A stretch of 64,000 bases of DNA from positions 128,666,499 to 128,730,498 of the forward strand of contig CM050446.2 in NCBI GenBank assembly GCA_027563935.2, in the 5' to 3' direction. Numbering within the stretch: position 1 is the stretch's first letter; each line of letters begins with the position of its first letter. The translations under genes were made by a program, and so were the position numbers. The stretch comes from Costus lasius (Eukaryota > Streptophyta > Magnoliopsida > Zingiberales > Costaceae). The notes beneath the pieces were generated by a model, which worked only from the letters and a program-made list of their open reading frames with translations, did not search any database and was not told the DNA's origin. Of this stretch, positions 49,607-58,863 are shown piece after piece.

Positions 49607-50238
49607 GTTGAATATATCCACAAACCTGTTTCCAACCAAACTTGGCTCTATACCATTAAGGTAAATTGTCAAATCCAAATCTCTGATTGGAAATTAGATA
49701 TACCTGTCTTAATTGATACAGGTTGTAGTAATACAGTCTGAGATATGACCTTGGTTTCAACCAAGTATCATACTAAACTCGATCCAAAAGATCAGTTTTA
49801 TGTAGAACAAATGGATGGACAATTATTTCTTTACGAATATATTCTATCAAAGCATAAGCTTTCCTTCTCTTTAGGAAATGCTCAATATACACCACCTACA
49901 TACGTAGGACGAATTTGTCTCAGACCATTAAATTTGGCTAAGATAAAATTCATAATTGGCCTTAACATGCTAATTAATTCATATAAAGGTGTAACCCTTA
50001 CCTCTGATGGCTTATACCTTTTACATCATTCCATGATTCCATATACCTCGACAGTTGCTGCGAAGCGTGGTGGATGTCCCTGTGATATCCCAAACTCTTG
50101 TAAAAACCCACCTTTACAAGACAATGGCATACCTGACTCAGGTTCTTCTAAGGAAATTCGCCGTATAAATGAAGAAATTGCTAGTGTGCTTCGTCATCCT
50201 ATTGATATGCTTCACATCAATAGGAAGGAGATGACTTA
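49607..50238 (+). pseudogene. Aspartic protease domain of ORF3
   Basis: The catalytic-type motif LIDTGCSNT is at 49709-49735 (DTG at 49715-49723), followed by a TGA. The second half contains a conserved-looking PLNLAKIKFIIGLNML segment at about 49926-49973. This enzyme would cut the polyprotein; the stop just after the active site removes function. Confidence 0.75.
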
Positions 50239-50279
50239 AGTCATCAACCTCCTTTTCTAAATAAAATTGAATCAAGAAA

Positions 50280-51060
50280 TCCTGATGTGGATAATTTGGT
50301 TCGATTATTAGAAAAAGACCAAATTTTTTGCTCAAATCCGCAAGCTCATTGGGAGAAAAATAAGCTTGTTTGTATTCTAAAAATCAAAGACCCAAGTTTT
50401 CGGATTACAAATAAGAAAATTACAGCAACAAATGAAAACGTTGCTGAATTCAAAATGCACATTGATGAGTTACTAAAACTCAATGTCATCAGAAGGAGTA
50501 CGTCTCCCCATAGATCTCCTGCGTTCATTGTAAATAAACACAGTGAACAAGTAAGAGGTAAGACAAGAATGGTTATAGACTATCGTCGCCTAAATGATAA
50601 TTTAGAAGATGATGGTTATGACATTCCAGACAAAATAGAGTTAATTAACTCTATACAGGGAAGCACTGCCTTCTCTAAATTCGACTACAAATCTAGATTC
50701 TGGCAAATTCGGATGGCAGAAGAATCAATACCATTCCCTTTACGAAGTTTTGAATGGTTAGTAATACCATTTGAACTAAAAACAGCACCAGCAGTATTCC
50801 AAAGAAAAATGGATGAGGTTTTTAAACCATGACTTTGTTTGCGTGTACATAGATGACATCTTAGTACACAGTAAAATAGAAAAAGAACATATAAGTCATC
50901 TTAAGCTTGTATTACAAAAATTTTATACGAATGAGATAATTGTCTCCGGACAAAAATCACAATTCTATAAAAAATCTATTGAATATCTGGGAGTAGAAAT
51001 TGGTAATGGAGTCATATAACTCCAACCACATATCTCTTCCAAAATCAAAACCCTAGACGT
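50280..51060 (+). pseudogene. Reverse transcriptase domain of ORF3
   Basis: RT motifs are in order: RMVIDYRRLND (about 50568), FSKFDYKSRFWQIRM (about 50673), a degenerate template-grip region near 50750-50820, and the active-site box YIDDILVHSK at 50846. A frameshift at about 50810-50830 separates the last two. A further motif, EYLGVEIGNG (about 50982), ends the palm/thumb part. This enzyme copies pregenomic RNA to DNA in a live virus. Confidence 0.9.
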
Positions 51061-51667
51061 TAAAGATACTAAGAGTCTACAACAATTCTTATGACTTATT
51101 AATTATGCAAGACCTTTCTTAAAAGATCTACATATATTGAGTGGACCCTTCTACTCAAAATTAAGTCTTACTGGAGTTAAGAAATTTAACACTGAAGACT
51201 ATAACAAATCAATAAAATCAGGCAGTTTGGTAGATTCGTTACCATTGCTTAAACTATCTTTGGACAGTGATTATTTGATTGTCCAAACAGATGGATGTGA
51301 ATATGAGTTGGGAGCCATCTTCCTCAAAAAACCCCACAAATATGCTTTTGTACCAGAAGCCATATGCCGATATGCCTCTGGCAAATTTTGAAAAAAAAAT
51401 GTTACTAGTAGCATTGATCAAGAGCTTCCAGCCATTTGTTATGACTTAGACGCTTTAAAAAGAAATATTGATAAGAACTGACTATGAACCCATAGTTAAG
51501 TTCTTCAAAACAAAAAATGAAAAGCGTATCTCTCAAAAAAGATGGTTTTCATTTATTGACCATTGTATAAACAATATAAAATCACCTTTGAGCATATCAA
51601 AGGCAAAGAAAATGTTATTTCTGATATATTATCAAGGCTTTTAATTAGGCCTCATGACGCCAACTAA
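51061..51667 (+). pseudogene. RNase H domain of ORF3
   Basis: A connection region (KSLQQFL, about 51070) is followed by VQTDGCEYELGAIF (about 51281), with the first catalytic Asp of RNase H in TDG. A Tyr/Asp-rich TDYEP piece (about 51477) and the closing HIKGKENVISDILSR (about 51592) follow. Frameshifts lie near 51391 and 51470. The polyprotein ends at the TAA at 51665. Confidence 0.85.
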
Positions 51668-51689
51668 TTTAGTTGTGCAGAAATAAGAA

Positions 51690-53079
51690 ATGGCTTCTAC
51701 ATCCACTTCTTCAAAGAAAAAGGCAGGAAAAAGTCCAAAAGTGCCACAGCCACAACCAATGGCATTAGAGGCACTACTTGAAGAAAAATCCTCCTATGCA
51801 CAAGTGCTTAAAGACGCTCCACCCAAAGAACAGATATATCTGTTTCAGACTCCTAACCATTATACATCTCTCACAGGACATGATCATATGATCCTTGACT
51901 TATTATGGAAGGATCACTATGGAGTTGGTTTTCTGGCTACTATGAATAGCCTAGCTGGACATCTTCAAGCTCTACGCTATATGAGGATCTTACCAAAGAA
52001 TACAACTTCAAAGCAACCAAAGCTAGAACCACATACTCTAGAAGCTTATATTGCCAAGGAGTTTAAAATCACGAGATTAGAAAATGAACTTGGTTCTCTA
52101 AAAAGCCAGGTAGATTCTTTGCAATCTCATAATAAAGATCTTGAGGCAAGAGTAAGTTTTTTTGACTAAAGCTTGGGAACAAGAAATGAGTTCTCAATGG
52201 ACTTTGTCAAAAGCAAAGAATCCACCACAATTACATCATGTGAAACAACAGGAGTATGATATGTTGAAGCCAACTCAACACCAGAAATTTCTTAAAGTGG
52301 TCCACTATCTCAGAAGAATGGCCTTAAACGAAATTACTAAACCAAGGGGTCTTCATCTGACAATGATCACTTTATGTACAGACAAGGTTCATTCTAATGA
52401 ACCTCATTGTTACTGCCACCAAGGGTTTACTATCATCAAAGCTTCCATAGACACCACCCAATGGCAAGATTGTCAGATCCTTGACACAGAGGTCTCTTTA
52501 ATAGACCTATTTAATTATGGATTACTAGACCGTCTAGTAGTTCATCAATTACATCTAGGGAAACTCTCAACTTTCTCGTGGAAATTAAGATATTGCCTTG
52601 AAAAGCTTTACAAGGCACACCAATTCTCTGCATACCTGGACTTAAACATTTGTTCTTATCCACCCTGGTATTTAGGATATCCGTGCGACGCAAAGCACCA
52701 AGTCTTGATAAAAATTTAGTAAGAATTTTTGCAGGATTTTTGGACTCAATCGTTTGAAGAAGTTCATCAAATAGCAAAAGTTCCTATTGAATTCCAAGTG
52801 AGTCTTTGGCGGAATTATTGCATGAGTGAAGAAACACGGGCATTCTTTCATTCCTATCTAATTTCTGAAGAAAAAACTTTAAAAATTTATGTGGAAGATG
52901 AACAGGACATCTTCTTTGTCCCTTTTATCTCTCATTTCTGTACTGACCCAGGTCAGTTTAAGCATTTCAAACAGACTAAGTGGGAATCACTAGCCAAAGT
53001 CTATAAAGACTATGGGCGCATGATAATTCCTGCAAATCAGGATGACAACATCTTGGAGGACATGCAGGATGATGACTAG
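51690..53079 (+). pseudogene. Viral ORF4 (RTBV P4-like), two frameshifts
   Basis: A separate reading frame starts with ATG 22 bases after the ORF3 stop and opens with a Ser/Lys-rich leader. It changes frame at a T run near 52157 and again near 52700, ending at 53079 with an acidic DDD tail. The combined length of about 460 codons is close to the 46-kDa P4 of RTBV, which is made from a spliced RNA and has been linked to silencing suppression. A C-terminal extra ORF after the polyprotein is the main reason to call the virus tungrovirus-like. Assignment is by position and size; sequence homology needs a search. Confidence 0.65.
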
Positions 53080-53367
53080 GCAGCTACCTGCCAAGAAGAT
53101 AAACACTACTAATAGTAGTCAGGACCACCACCTATAGCAACTAATGGCTAAAGAATCTCCACTATCATGAGGGGTACGAAAAGAAAAAGTACTCGTTGAA
53201 GGAAATGAGATGCCGGCTCATGTGCAAGGCGGTTTCTACCAGTCACCTTTTCCTAGTGGCATTATTGATGCCTTTAGCCTGTTTATAGTGGCATCTATTA
53301 TTGGTGCCTTTATGGCATCTATTATTGGTGCCTTTGCTTCTCTTGCAAGAAAGCTCTCTCTATTTTC
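53080..53367 (+). promoter_or_regulatory. Viral intergenic promoter region with short tandem repeats
   Basis: Non-coding DNA between ORF4 and the TATA box. GGCATCTATTATTGGTGCCT occurs twice (about 53291 and 53318), with a degenerate relative near 53259. Repeats just upstream of a viral TATA box are plausible enhancer units. The proximal part is present again in inverted form at 59956-60094. Confidence 0.55.
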
Positions 53368-53375
53368 TATATAAG
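53368..53375 (+). promoter_or_regulatory. Viral TATA box
   Basis: TATATAAG sits about 110 bp upstream of the AATAAA signal, the arrangement of a caulimovirid pregenomic promoter followed by a short terminal redundancy. Transcription would start near 53400. Confidence 0.7.
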
Positions 53376-53485
53376 AGAGCCTGAGGTATTGAGGGAAGGC
53401 ATTCCGCCTTCAGTGTGCTAAGTGTGTATGTGCGAAAGTTGCTCCTCTCCAGTCTCCTAGCTCTTTGTAAGTTTTATATTTTGTA

Positions 53486-53491
53486 AATAAA
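53486..53491 (+). terminator. Viral polyadenylation signal
   Basis: AATAAA about 85 nt after the expected start site. In pararetroviruses this signal is skipped on the first pass and used on the second. It lies at the very end of the direct-strand viral sequence. Confidence 0.65.
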
Positions 53492-53541
53492 GCTTGTGTG
53501 TTTTTGAAAGCTTGTCTTTCGTCTTCTACTTGTCTATTTGT

Positions 53542-53611
53542 AGCTTTATTTACAAAACATAAAACATACAAAGAGCTAGGAGACTGGAGAGGAGCAACTT
53601 TCGCACATACA
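53542..53611 (-). other. Inverted copy of the viral 3' end, part 1
   Basis: AGCTTTATTTACAAAAC through TCGCACATAC is the reverse complement of 53425-53494, with a few mismatches. The spacer at 53495-53541 separates the arms. The copy continues at 59956 after two retroelements. Confidence 0.9.
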
Positions 53612-53616
53612 CTTAG
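53612..53616. repeat. CTTAG target copy 1
   Basis: First of three CTTAG copies (also 57267-57271 and 59951-59955). The uninterrupted site contains a single CTTAG, as seen in reverse complement (CTAAG) in the direct viral arm at 53420-53424. Confidence 0.9.
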
Positions 53617-54735
53617 TGTCAGGGCCCGGTCTACCCGGTTCGGCCCAGGCCCAATGCCAAGCCCGAACAATGGGAATCAAGGCAAAATTCGTGGTCAACA
53701 TTGGGGCGTTGACCCCGAATTGGATGAGAGACGCGAGTTTGCGTCTCGTTCGTCGAGCCACGCGGACGACGCTCGCGCGTCTTCTCCGCGAGACTCGGTC
53801 GACGGCGGCGACAGGGTGTTCAGCGGCGGATGCGGGCGATGCGGTCGCGGCGACGATTTCGGACACCCAAAATAGAGGCGGCGGCCTCGATCGATAAAAG
53901 CGAGCTCGGGGAGCTCCGCGGGGGATCATCGTCATCACCTGGGAGCGACGAGTTTGAGAGGAAAAACAGTGATTGTAACCGGCGTCGAGGAGACGACCGG
54001 CGAGGGAGGGGAGAGGGTTACCGGCCAGGGGCCGACGACGAGAGTTTCTGTAGGTTTTTCGAGGAATAAAACCTATCTTATTATCTACTTCTTCATCCCT
54101 GTTTTCCTCTGTTCCGACCACTTCCGAGGCGACGCAATCTCGGTTCCGGCAGCAGGCGGCTGTCCGGTCGACGACGACGAGGTTGTGGACAGGAAGGCAG
54201 GCGGCCTTCCCCTGTTCATCCGCATCTCTTCTTCCGGCGACAGACGAACAAACGCGCGGCGTGCGTTCGTTCGCAGCGAAGACGAAGGCGTGAAGTTTCG
54301 AACGCGGCGGCGTTCGAAACGAGGCGTTGACGACGTCAAAATCGGCAACGGTAAAAATCGAACGAGATTTCGATTAGTGGCTGACGTCAGGCGGACGTCA
54401 GAACTCAATTCGGCGCGAGGCAAAATTTCGCAGGCGGCGAAATTTCGGGTGACGTCAGCGACGGATTGCTGACGTAAGCAGGTGGCAAGATTTTGGTCAA
54501 AATAGGGTTGACCGAGAAGGTATTTAATTTAGGTTCCGTTCCTTTTCGGATTTCTAAGTTAGGGTTAGGGTTTTCTCCGTGCGAATTGTATTTTGGGGAT
54601 AAAAATTAATCGGAGAGATTAGGGTTTCGATTTTGGGTCGGAAACCCTAGGGCGAGTTACGTTCTGGTATTCCGCCGGACGGCTCTAGGAAGCGGATAAG
54701 CGCTAATTCTAGACCGATCCGACCGGGGCGTGACA
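53617..54735 (+). repeat. 5' LTR
   Basis: Starts TGTCAGGGCCCGG and ends CGGGGCGTGACA. It contains TGACGTCA at 54382 and 54450, TGACGTAAG at 54470, a TATTTAA box at about 54521 and a TTAGGGTTAGGGTTT telobox pair at about 54556. Apparent 80-180-codon frames on both strands are artefacts. Confidence 0.93.
54382..54478 (+). promoter_or_regulatory. TGACG box cluster in the LTR
   Basis: TGACGTCA (54382), GGACGTCA (54393), TGACGTCA (54450) and TGACGTAAG (54470) lie within 100 bp, upstream of TATTTAA at about 54521. TGACG pairs are as-1-type sites bound by TGA-class bZIP factors and answer to salicylate, auxin or oxidative stress. The same boxes occur in the solo LTRs at 29114-29180 and 34729-34805 and in the 3' LTR at 56913-57009. 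Function is inferred. Confidence 0.6.
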
Positions 54736-54738
54736 ACA

Positions 54739-54749
54739 GGTATCAGAGC
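54739..54749 (+). other. Primer binding site
   Basis: GGTATCAGAGC, complementary to the 3' end of initiator methionine tRNA, lies three bases after the 5' LTR. It primes minus-strand DNA synthesis. Confidence 0.85.
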
Positions 54750-54912
54750 AGGCTAACGTGTTCCAGCAAACACGGCTCGTTCAACTTCACCCTCGAAGGT
54801 GAAGAAAGGCCTGAAATTCCAGAAAATCACCCATACTGCTAGAGGAGCGTCAGAGGACGTTCGACCCAGGCAGGATAAAGGAAAAGCCAAGGAGACGGCT
54901 GATCCTGAGGAG

Positions 54913-56406
54913 ATGGTGAACCAGGGTGATCGCATTGCTCACATCGAGCAAATGCTCGGTATGACTAGTGGTGGAGATACTGGGATGATTCCACAGGTGG
55001 AAAATCTTCAGAAGACTGTGGAGGATCAGGAATTACTGATCGAACAACAGAGATTGCAAATCGAGCAACAAGGGTTGCAGATTGAGCAACAGAGGTTGCA
55101 CTTGTTGCAGATTGAGCAACAGAGGTTGCAGATCGAGGTCATGCGACAGACCATGGAGGGTCTGATCCATCTACCAGGAGAGATGGTTCGCATGAAGGAG
55201 GACATGCACGCTGAAGTTAAGATACTGCGCATAGCCCTAGCGCAAGTATCAACAGCGGCACCGGTGGAGCAGGAGGCTCCTAAACCGAGGATACGCGTAC
55301 CCGACCCAGCGACGTTCGGGGGGGCTCGATCGTCGAGAGAGGTCGAGAATTTTATCTGGGATATGGAGCAACTGTTTTCAGCTAACCATATTTCTGCAGG
55401 AGATCGGGTGCAGGTGTGCATCGCCTATCTTACAGGCGACGCAAAGCTTTGGTGGCGAACCAAAGTTGGCTCTACCTCAGGGATGACTGGCTGGACTTGG
55501 GAGACTTTCCGTGAGGAACTGCGGCGGCAGTTTCTTCCCGGAAACTCGGCGGACCAGGCGCGTGGCAAACTGGATCGGCTGAGGCATACAGGCTCGATCC
55601 AGGAGTACGTCCGGGCTTTCTCTACTTTGATGCTGGAGCTTCCGGGGATGGCGGAGGACGATAGGCGATACTTCTTCCTCCGGGGCCTTCAGCCATGGGC
55701 AGAAACGGAGGTCCGACGTCGCGAGCCGGTTGACTGGAGGGCGGCGGCGGCAGTAGCTGAGTCTCTGGTGGATAACAGAAATTTCAAACCAGCACCACCA
55801 AAGAAATCCAAGACACCACCAAAGCGCGGCTCTCAGCGCGGCTCCCCACGCACACCGCCGGGGGCTAGAGTTCAAGAGAGAGGTAGACCGTTTTACCGGC
55901 AGAACAAGGGTTCTCCGGGACGACGGGAGCAAAAGCCACAGGGTTGCTTTTGGTGCGGCGGTCCTCACTGGGTAAAGGATTGTCCTAGCAAGCAAAAGCT
56001 CATGGCGATAGCGGCACAGGAACCAGCCGTGGAGGCTGAGGAAATCGAGCAACCGAGGATTGGTGCATTGAGGATCGGAGCGATGGTTCTGCAGGATCCG
56101 CCCGTTAGAGACATCGAGGGCGATGTCCAAATTGGGCGGGGGAGAATTGTCAGGGCCCGGTCTACCCGGTTCGGCCCAGGCCCAATGCCAAGCCCGAACA
56201 ATGGGAATCAAGGCAAAATTCGTGGTCAACATTGGGGCGTTGACCCCGAATTGGATGAGAGACGCGAGTTTGCGTCTCGTTCGTCGAGCCACGCGGACGA
56301 CGCTCGCGCGTCTTCTCCGCGAGACTCGGTCGACGGCGGCGACAGGGTGTTCAGCGGCGGATGCGGGCGATGCGGTCGCGGCGACGATTTCGGACACCCA
56401 AAATAG
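54913..56406 (+). CDS. gag: Gag polyprotein of the TR-GAG element
   Basis: I take the ATG at 54913 (MVNQGDRIAHIEQ) as the start; the frame is open upstream to about 54763 but without an ATG. This gives about 497 codons ending in the 3' LTR. A coiled coil of repeated heptads lies at about residues 37-70 (IEQQRLQ units). A second helical segment leads to the retrotransposon Gag capsid domain at about residues 140-285: FIWDMEQLF, GDAKLWWRTKVG, WETFREELRRQF, EYVRAFSTLMLELPGMA and RRYFFLRGLQPWAE. A basic linker precedes the zinc knuckle CFWCGGPHWVKDC at about residue 350. The protein would assemble cytoplasmic particles around element RNA. No protease follows, unlike Ty3/gypsy Gag-Pol. The frame is intact and close to the broken gag at 24687-26202. 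Confidence 0.85.
   Translation: MVNQGDRIAHIEQMLGMTSGGDTGMIPQVENLQKTVEDQELLIEQQRLQIEQQGLQIEQQRLHLLQIEQQRLQIEVMRQTMEGLIHLPGEMVRMKEDMHAEVKILRIALAQVSTAAPVEQEAPKPRIRVPDPATFGGARSSREVENFIWDMEQLFSANHISAGDRVQVCIAYLTGDAKLWWRTKVGSTSGMTGWTWETFREELRRQFLPGNSADQARGKLDRLRHTGSIQEYVRAFSTLMLELPGMAEDDRRYFFLRGLQPWAETEVRRREPVDWRAAAAVAESLVDNRNFKPAPPKKSKTPPKRGSQRGSPRTPPGARVQERGRPFYRQNKGSPGRREQKPQGCFWCGGPHWVKDCPSKQKLMAIAAQEPAVEAEEIEQPRIGALRIGAMVLQDPPVRDIEGDVQIGRGRIVRARSTRFGPGPMPSPNNGNQGKIRGQHWGVDPELDERREFASRSSSHADDARASSPRDSVDGGDRVFSGGCGRCGRGDDFGHPK
56134..56147 (+). other. Polypurine tract
   Basis: GGGCGGGGGAGAAT lies immediately upstream of the 3' LTR and primes plus-strand DNA synthesis. The same sequence in reverse complement borders the LTRs at 24633 and 58378. 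Confidence 0.8.
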
Positions 56407-57266
56407 AGGCGGCGGCCTCGATCGATAAAAGCGAGCTCGGGGAGCTCCGCGGGGGATCATCGTCATCACCTGGGAGCGACGAGTTTGAGAGGAAAAACAG
56501 TGATTGTAACCGGCGTCGAGGAGACGACCGGCGAGGGAGGGGAGAGGGTTACCGGCCAGGGGCCGACGACGAGAGTTTCTGTAGGTTTTTCGAGGAATAA
56601 AACCTATCTTATTATCTACTTCTTCATCCCTGTTTTCCTCTGTTCCGACCACTTCCGAGGCAACGCAATCTCGGTTCCGGCAGCAGGCGGCTGTCCGGTC
56701 GACGACGACGAGGTTGTGGACAGGAAGGCAGGCGGCCTTCCCCTGTTCATCCGCATCTCTTCTTCCGGCGACAGACGAACGAACGCGCGGCGTGCGTTCG
56801 TTCGCAGCGAAGACGAAGGCGTGAAGTTTCGAACGCGGCGGCGTTCGAAACGAGGCGTTGACGACGTCAAAATCGGCAACGGTAAAAATCGAACGAGATT
56901 TCGATTAGTGGCTGACGTCAGGCGGACGTCAGAACTCAATTCGACGCGAGGCAAAATTTCGCAGGCGGCGAAATTTCGGGTGACGTCAGCGACGGATTGC
57001 TGACGTAAGCAGGTGGCAAGATTTTGGTCAAAATAGGGTTGACCGAGAAGGTATTTAATTTAGGTTCCGTTCCTTTTCGGATTTCTAAGTTAGGGTTAGG
57101 GTTTTCTCCGTGCGAATTGTATTTTGGGGATAAAAATTAATCGGAGAGATTAGGGTTTCGATTTTGGGTCGGAAACCCTAGGGCGAGTTACGTTCTGGTA
57201 TTCCGCCGGACGGCTCTAGGAAGCGGATAAGCGCTAATTCTAGACCGATCCGACCGGGGCGTGACA
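56148..57266 (+). repeat. 3' LTR
   Basis: 1,119 bp, identical to the 5' LTR except at three positions. The gag stop lies 256 bp inside it. Confidence 0.93.
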
Positions 57267-57271
57267 CTTAG
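57267..57271. repeat. CTTAG target copy 2, shared by two elements
   Basis: These five bases are at once the right duplication of the upstream element and the left duplication of the next. Confidence 0.9.
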
Positions 57272-58376
57272 TGTCACGCCCCGATCTTAAGGTTCTCCGG
57301 CGGACCCTCGTACCGCGCCGAAACCCTAGATTCTGGCCCCAAAATCACCCCAAAATCAAAACCCTAATTTGGATTTTGACTTAGTCAACATGATTTTGAC
57401 CCGGTCAACCAAATTCCGCTGCGCGTAATTGCCGCCTCCGCTCAATTTCGGCCGCTGACGTCACCCTTGTGTCAGCTGCCAAATCGAATCTGATTTCGCA
57501 TTCGAATTCACACGTTGATCGGCCACTACGTTGACTCCTCGAAGCGAACGCCCGTGCGTTCGTCTTCCTCACTCGTCTGACACCGAGAGCCGCCTGCACT
57601 CGTTAGTTCTTCGCCGGAGAAGGGGCGTGCCGGCAGGGAAAGGACGCCGCCTCGCCCTCAGCCTCTCATTGCCGGCATAACAGCCACCTGCCGCCGCAGG
57701 CTCGTCGCTGTCGCAGAAGAAGAATACGGAAATAGGGGAAGAAGGAGATCTCGGAGAAGAAAGCTTTTATTACCCTTTTGAAGCTACAAAACTCCTCCAC
57801 ACCGACGATCCCCTGGCCGCCGCCGCCCCTCTTCCCTCCCTCACCGGTCGTCTCCCCAGACACTGGTTACAAGCACTCAAAGCTCGCTCACTCTCAGAAC
57901 AATCCATCAACGTCCCTGGCGCCGGCATCGACGCCCCCGATACTGGCATCAACGCCCGCTGGCGCTAGCATCAGAGCCCCTGCTCTGGAAGGGATGATGG
58001 CGCCCTCGCCGTCACCGGTGATGGTGCTCCCTAGCACTCCCCCCATCCATCGTCCGCCTCTCGAATGTTTATAGGGAAGGAAGCCGCTGCTCTCGTGGAC
58101 CACGTCATCCACACTCCACGCCGCCGAGCCCGTCGTCCGCGTCCATCGCTGAAGACCTCAAGTTGTCGCCACCAGCTTCCGCGTCCGATGGATTCGGCAA
58201 AGAAGTCGACTATGACGAGCTCCTGCATTCTAATTTGGGTGTTGACCCAAATTCGGGTGTTGACCGAATACTCGCGCCGCTGGGATTTAGGGCTCTGTTT
58301 TCACTTTGCCGCACAGGCTTGGGCCGCCGCCCAGCACACTCCTCTTTGGGCCGGCCTAGTGGTCCAGGGGCCTAAC
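57272..58376 (-). repeat. LTR (3' LTR in element orientation)
   Basis: About 1,105 bp. It contains GCTGACGTCACC and the CGAAGCGAACGCCCGTGCG core shared with the solo LTR at 19007-19959. Open frames are artefacts. Confidence 0.88.
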
Positions 58377-58863
58377 TATTCTCCCCCACCTGATTTGAAC
58401 ATCGCCCTCGATGTTCGATACAGGTTGAACACTGGCCCTCCAATGTTCAAATTTGGTGCATCCTAACTCCAATTTGATGTTGGATGTTGATGAACCATGT
58501 TGCATGGAATTGGCACTCCGCCTGACTTGACACAACCAGGCTCACGTACTATTGCACCACCTTTGGTACTCCGCCCAACCTCTTTTGTCCCAGTCATATC
58601 ATGCCATAGTGCTTCGCTCAACTTAATGCTTACAGGATCACATCCATAATGCATCTCCCCAGATGCTCCACTCAACCTGCAATGTATGAGTTTACATACT
58701 AGCGCACTGGATCATTATGCTTACAGCAACTTGCATCACCAAACTTATCAGTAACCTCGGACTTGTGGGTCATGGGCCCACAGCAATCTTGCTTCACCAT
58801 CCTGGCTAAACTCAGCTGAACCTCGCATCCCCATGCTTGGTCAGAACCTACTCTGATACCAAT

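Larger units (their letters stand above)
46508..51667 (+). pseudogene. Viral ORF3 polyprotein, multiply interrupted
   Basis: This starts at the ATG at 46508 (within ATGA) and ends at the TAA at 51665. Domains run in order: movement protein, coat protein with zinc knuckle, a second cysteine-rich region, aspartic protease, reverse transcriptase and RNase H. In a live virus the polyprotein is cleaved by its own protease. Here stops occur early (near 46586, 46734, 46976 and 47177) and repeatedly later, with frameshifts around 48050-48450, 50235-50280 and 51390-51480. Length and order match the roughly 194-kDa RTBV P3. Confidence 0.85.
45665..53494 (+). other. Endogenous pararetrovirus, tungrovirus-like, nearly genome length and defective
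   Basis: About 7.8 kb in Caulimoviridae order: ORF1, small ORF2, large ORF3 polyprotein (movement protein, coat protein, protease, reverse transcriptase/RNase H), a separate ORF4, then a promoter and a polyadenylation signal. A separate ORF4 after the polyprotein and ATG-stop overlaps between ORFs match Rice tungro bacilliform virus (RTBV) and the RTBV-like sequences of rice genomes. Every large ORF has stops or frameshifts, so no functional virus is encoded. The minus-strand primer site and leader were not found. The left edge abuts a C-rich tract and the right edge leads into an inverted copy of the promoter. Confidence 0.85.
53617..57266 (+). mobile_element. Young gag-only LTR retrotransposon (TR-GAG type), plus orientation
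   Basis: 3,650 bp with two 1,119-bp LTRs (53617-54735, 56148-57266), a 1,412-bp internal region and CTTAG on both sides. By direct comparison the LTRs differ at only three positions (54250, 54131 and 54413 against their partners), about 99.7% identity, so the insertion is recent. The internal region has a tRNA-iMet-type primer site, one gag frame and a polypurine tract, and no pol. To move it must borrow protease, reverse transcriptase and integrase from an autonomous Ty3/gypsy partner. The open gag and matching LTRs suggest it was mobile recently. Confidence 0.93.

Noticed and set aside
45665..53494. A replication-competent integrated virus
   Set aside because: Multiple stops and frameshifts in all ORFs and no leader/primer site make this single copy defective.
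54799..54912. Extended gag start at 54799
   Set aside because: The codon there is GTG, not ATG, and plants do not normally start at GTG. The first ATG is at 54913 and matches the start of the related gag.
55477..56652. 391-codon minus-strand frame opposite gag and the LTR
   Set aside because: Shadow of the GC-rich gag and LTR. The plus frame has recognised Gag and zinc-knuckle motifs.
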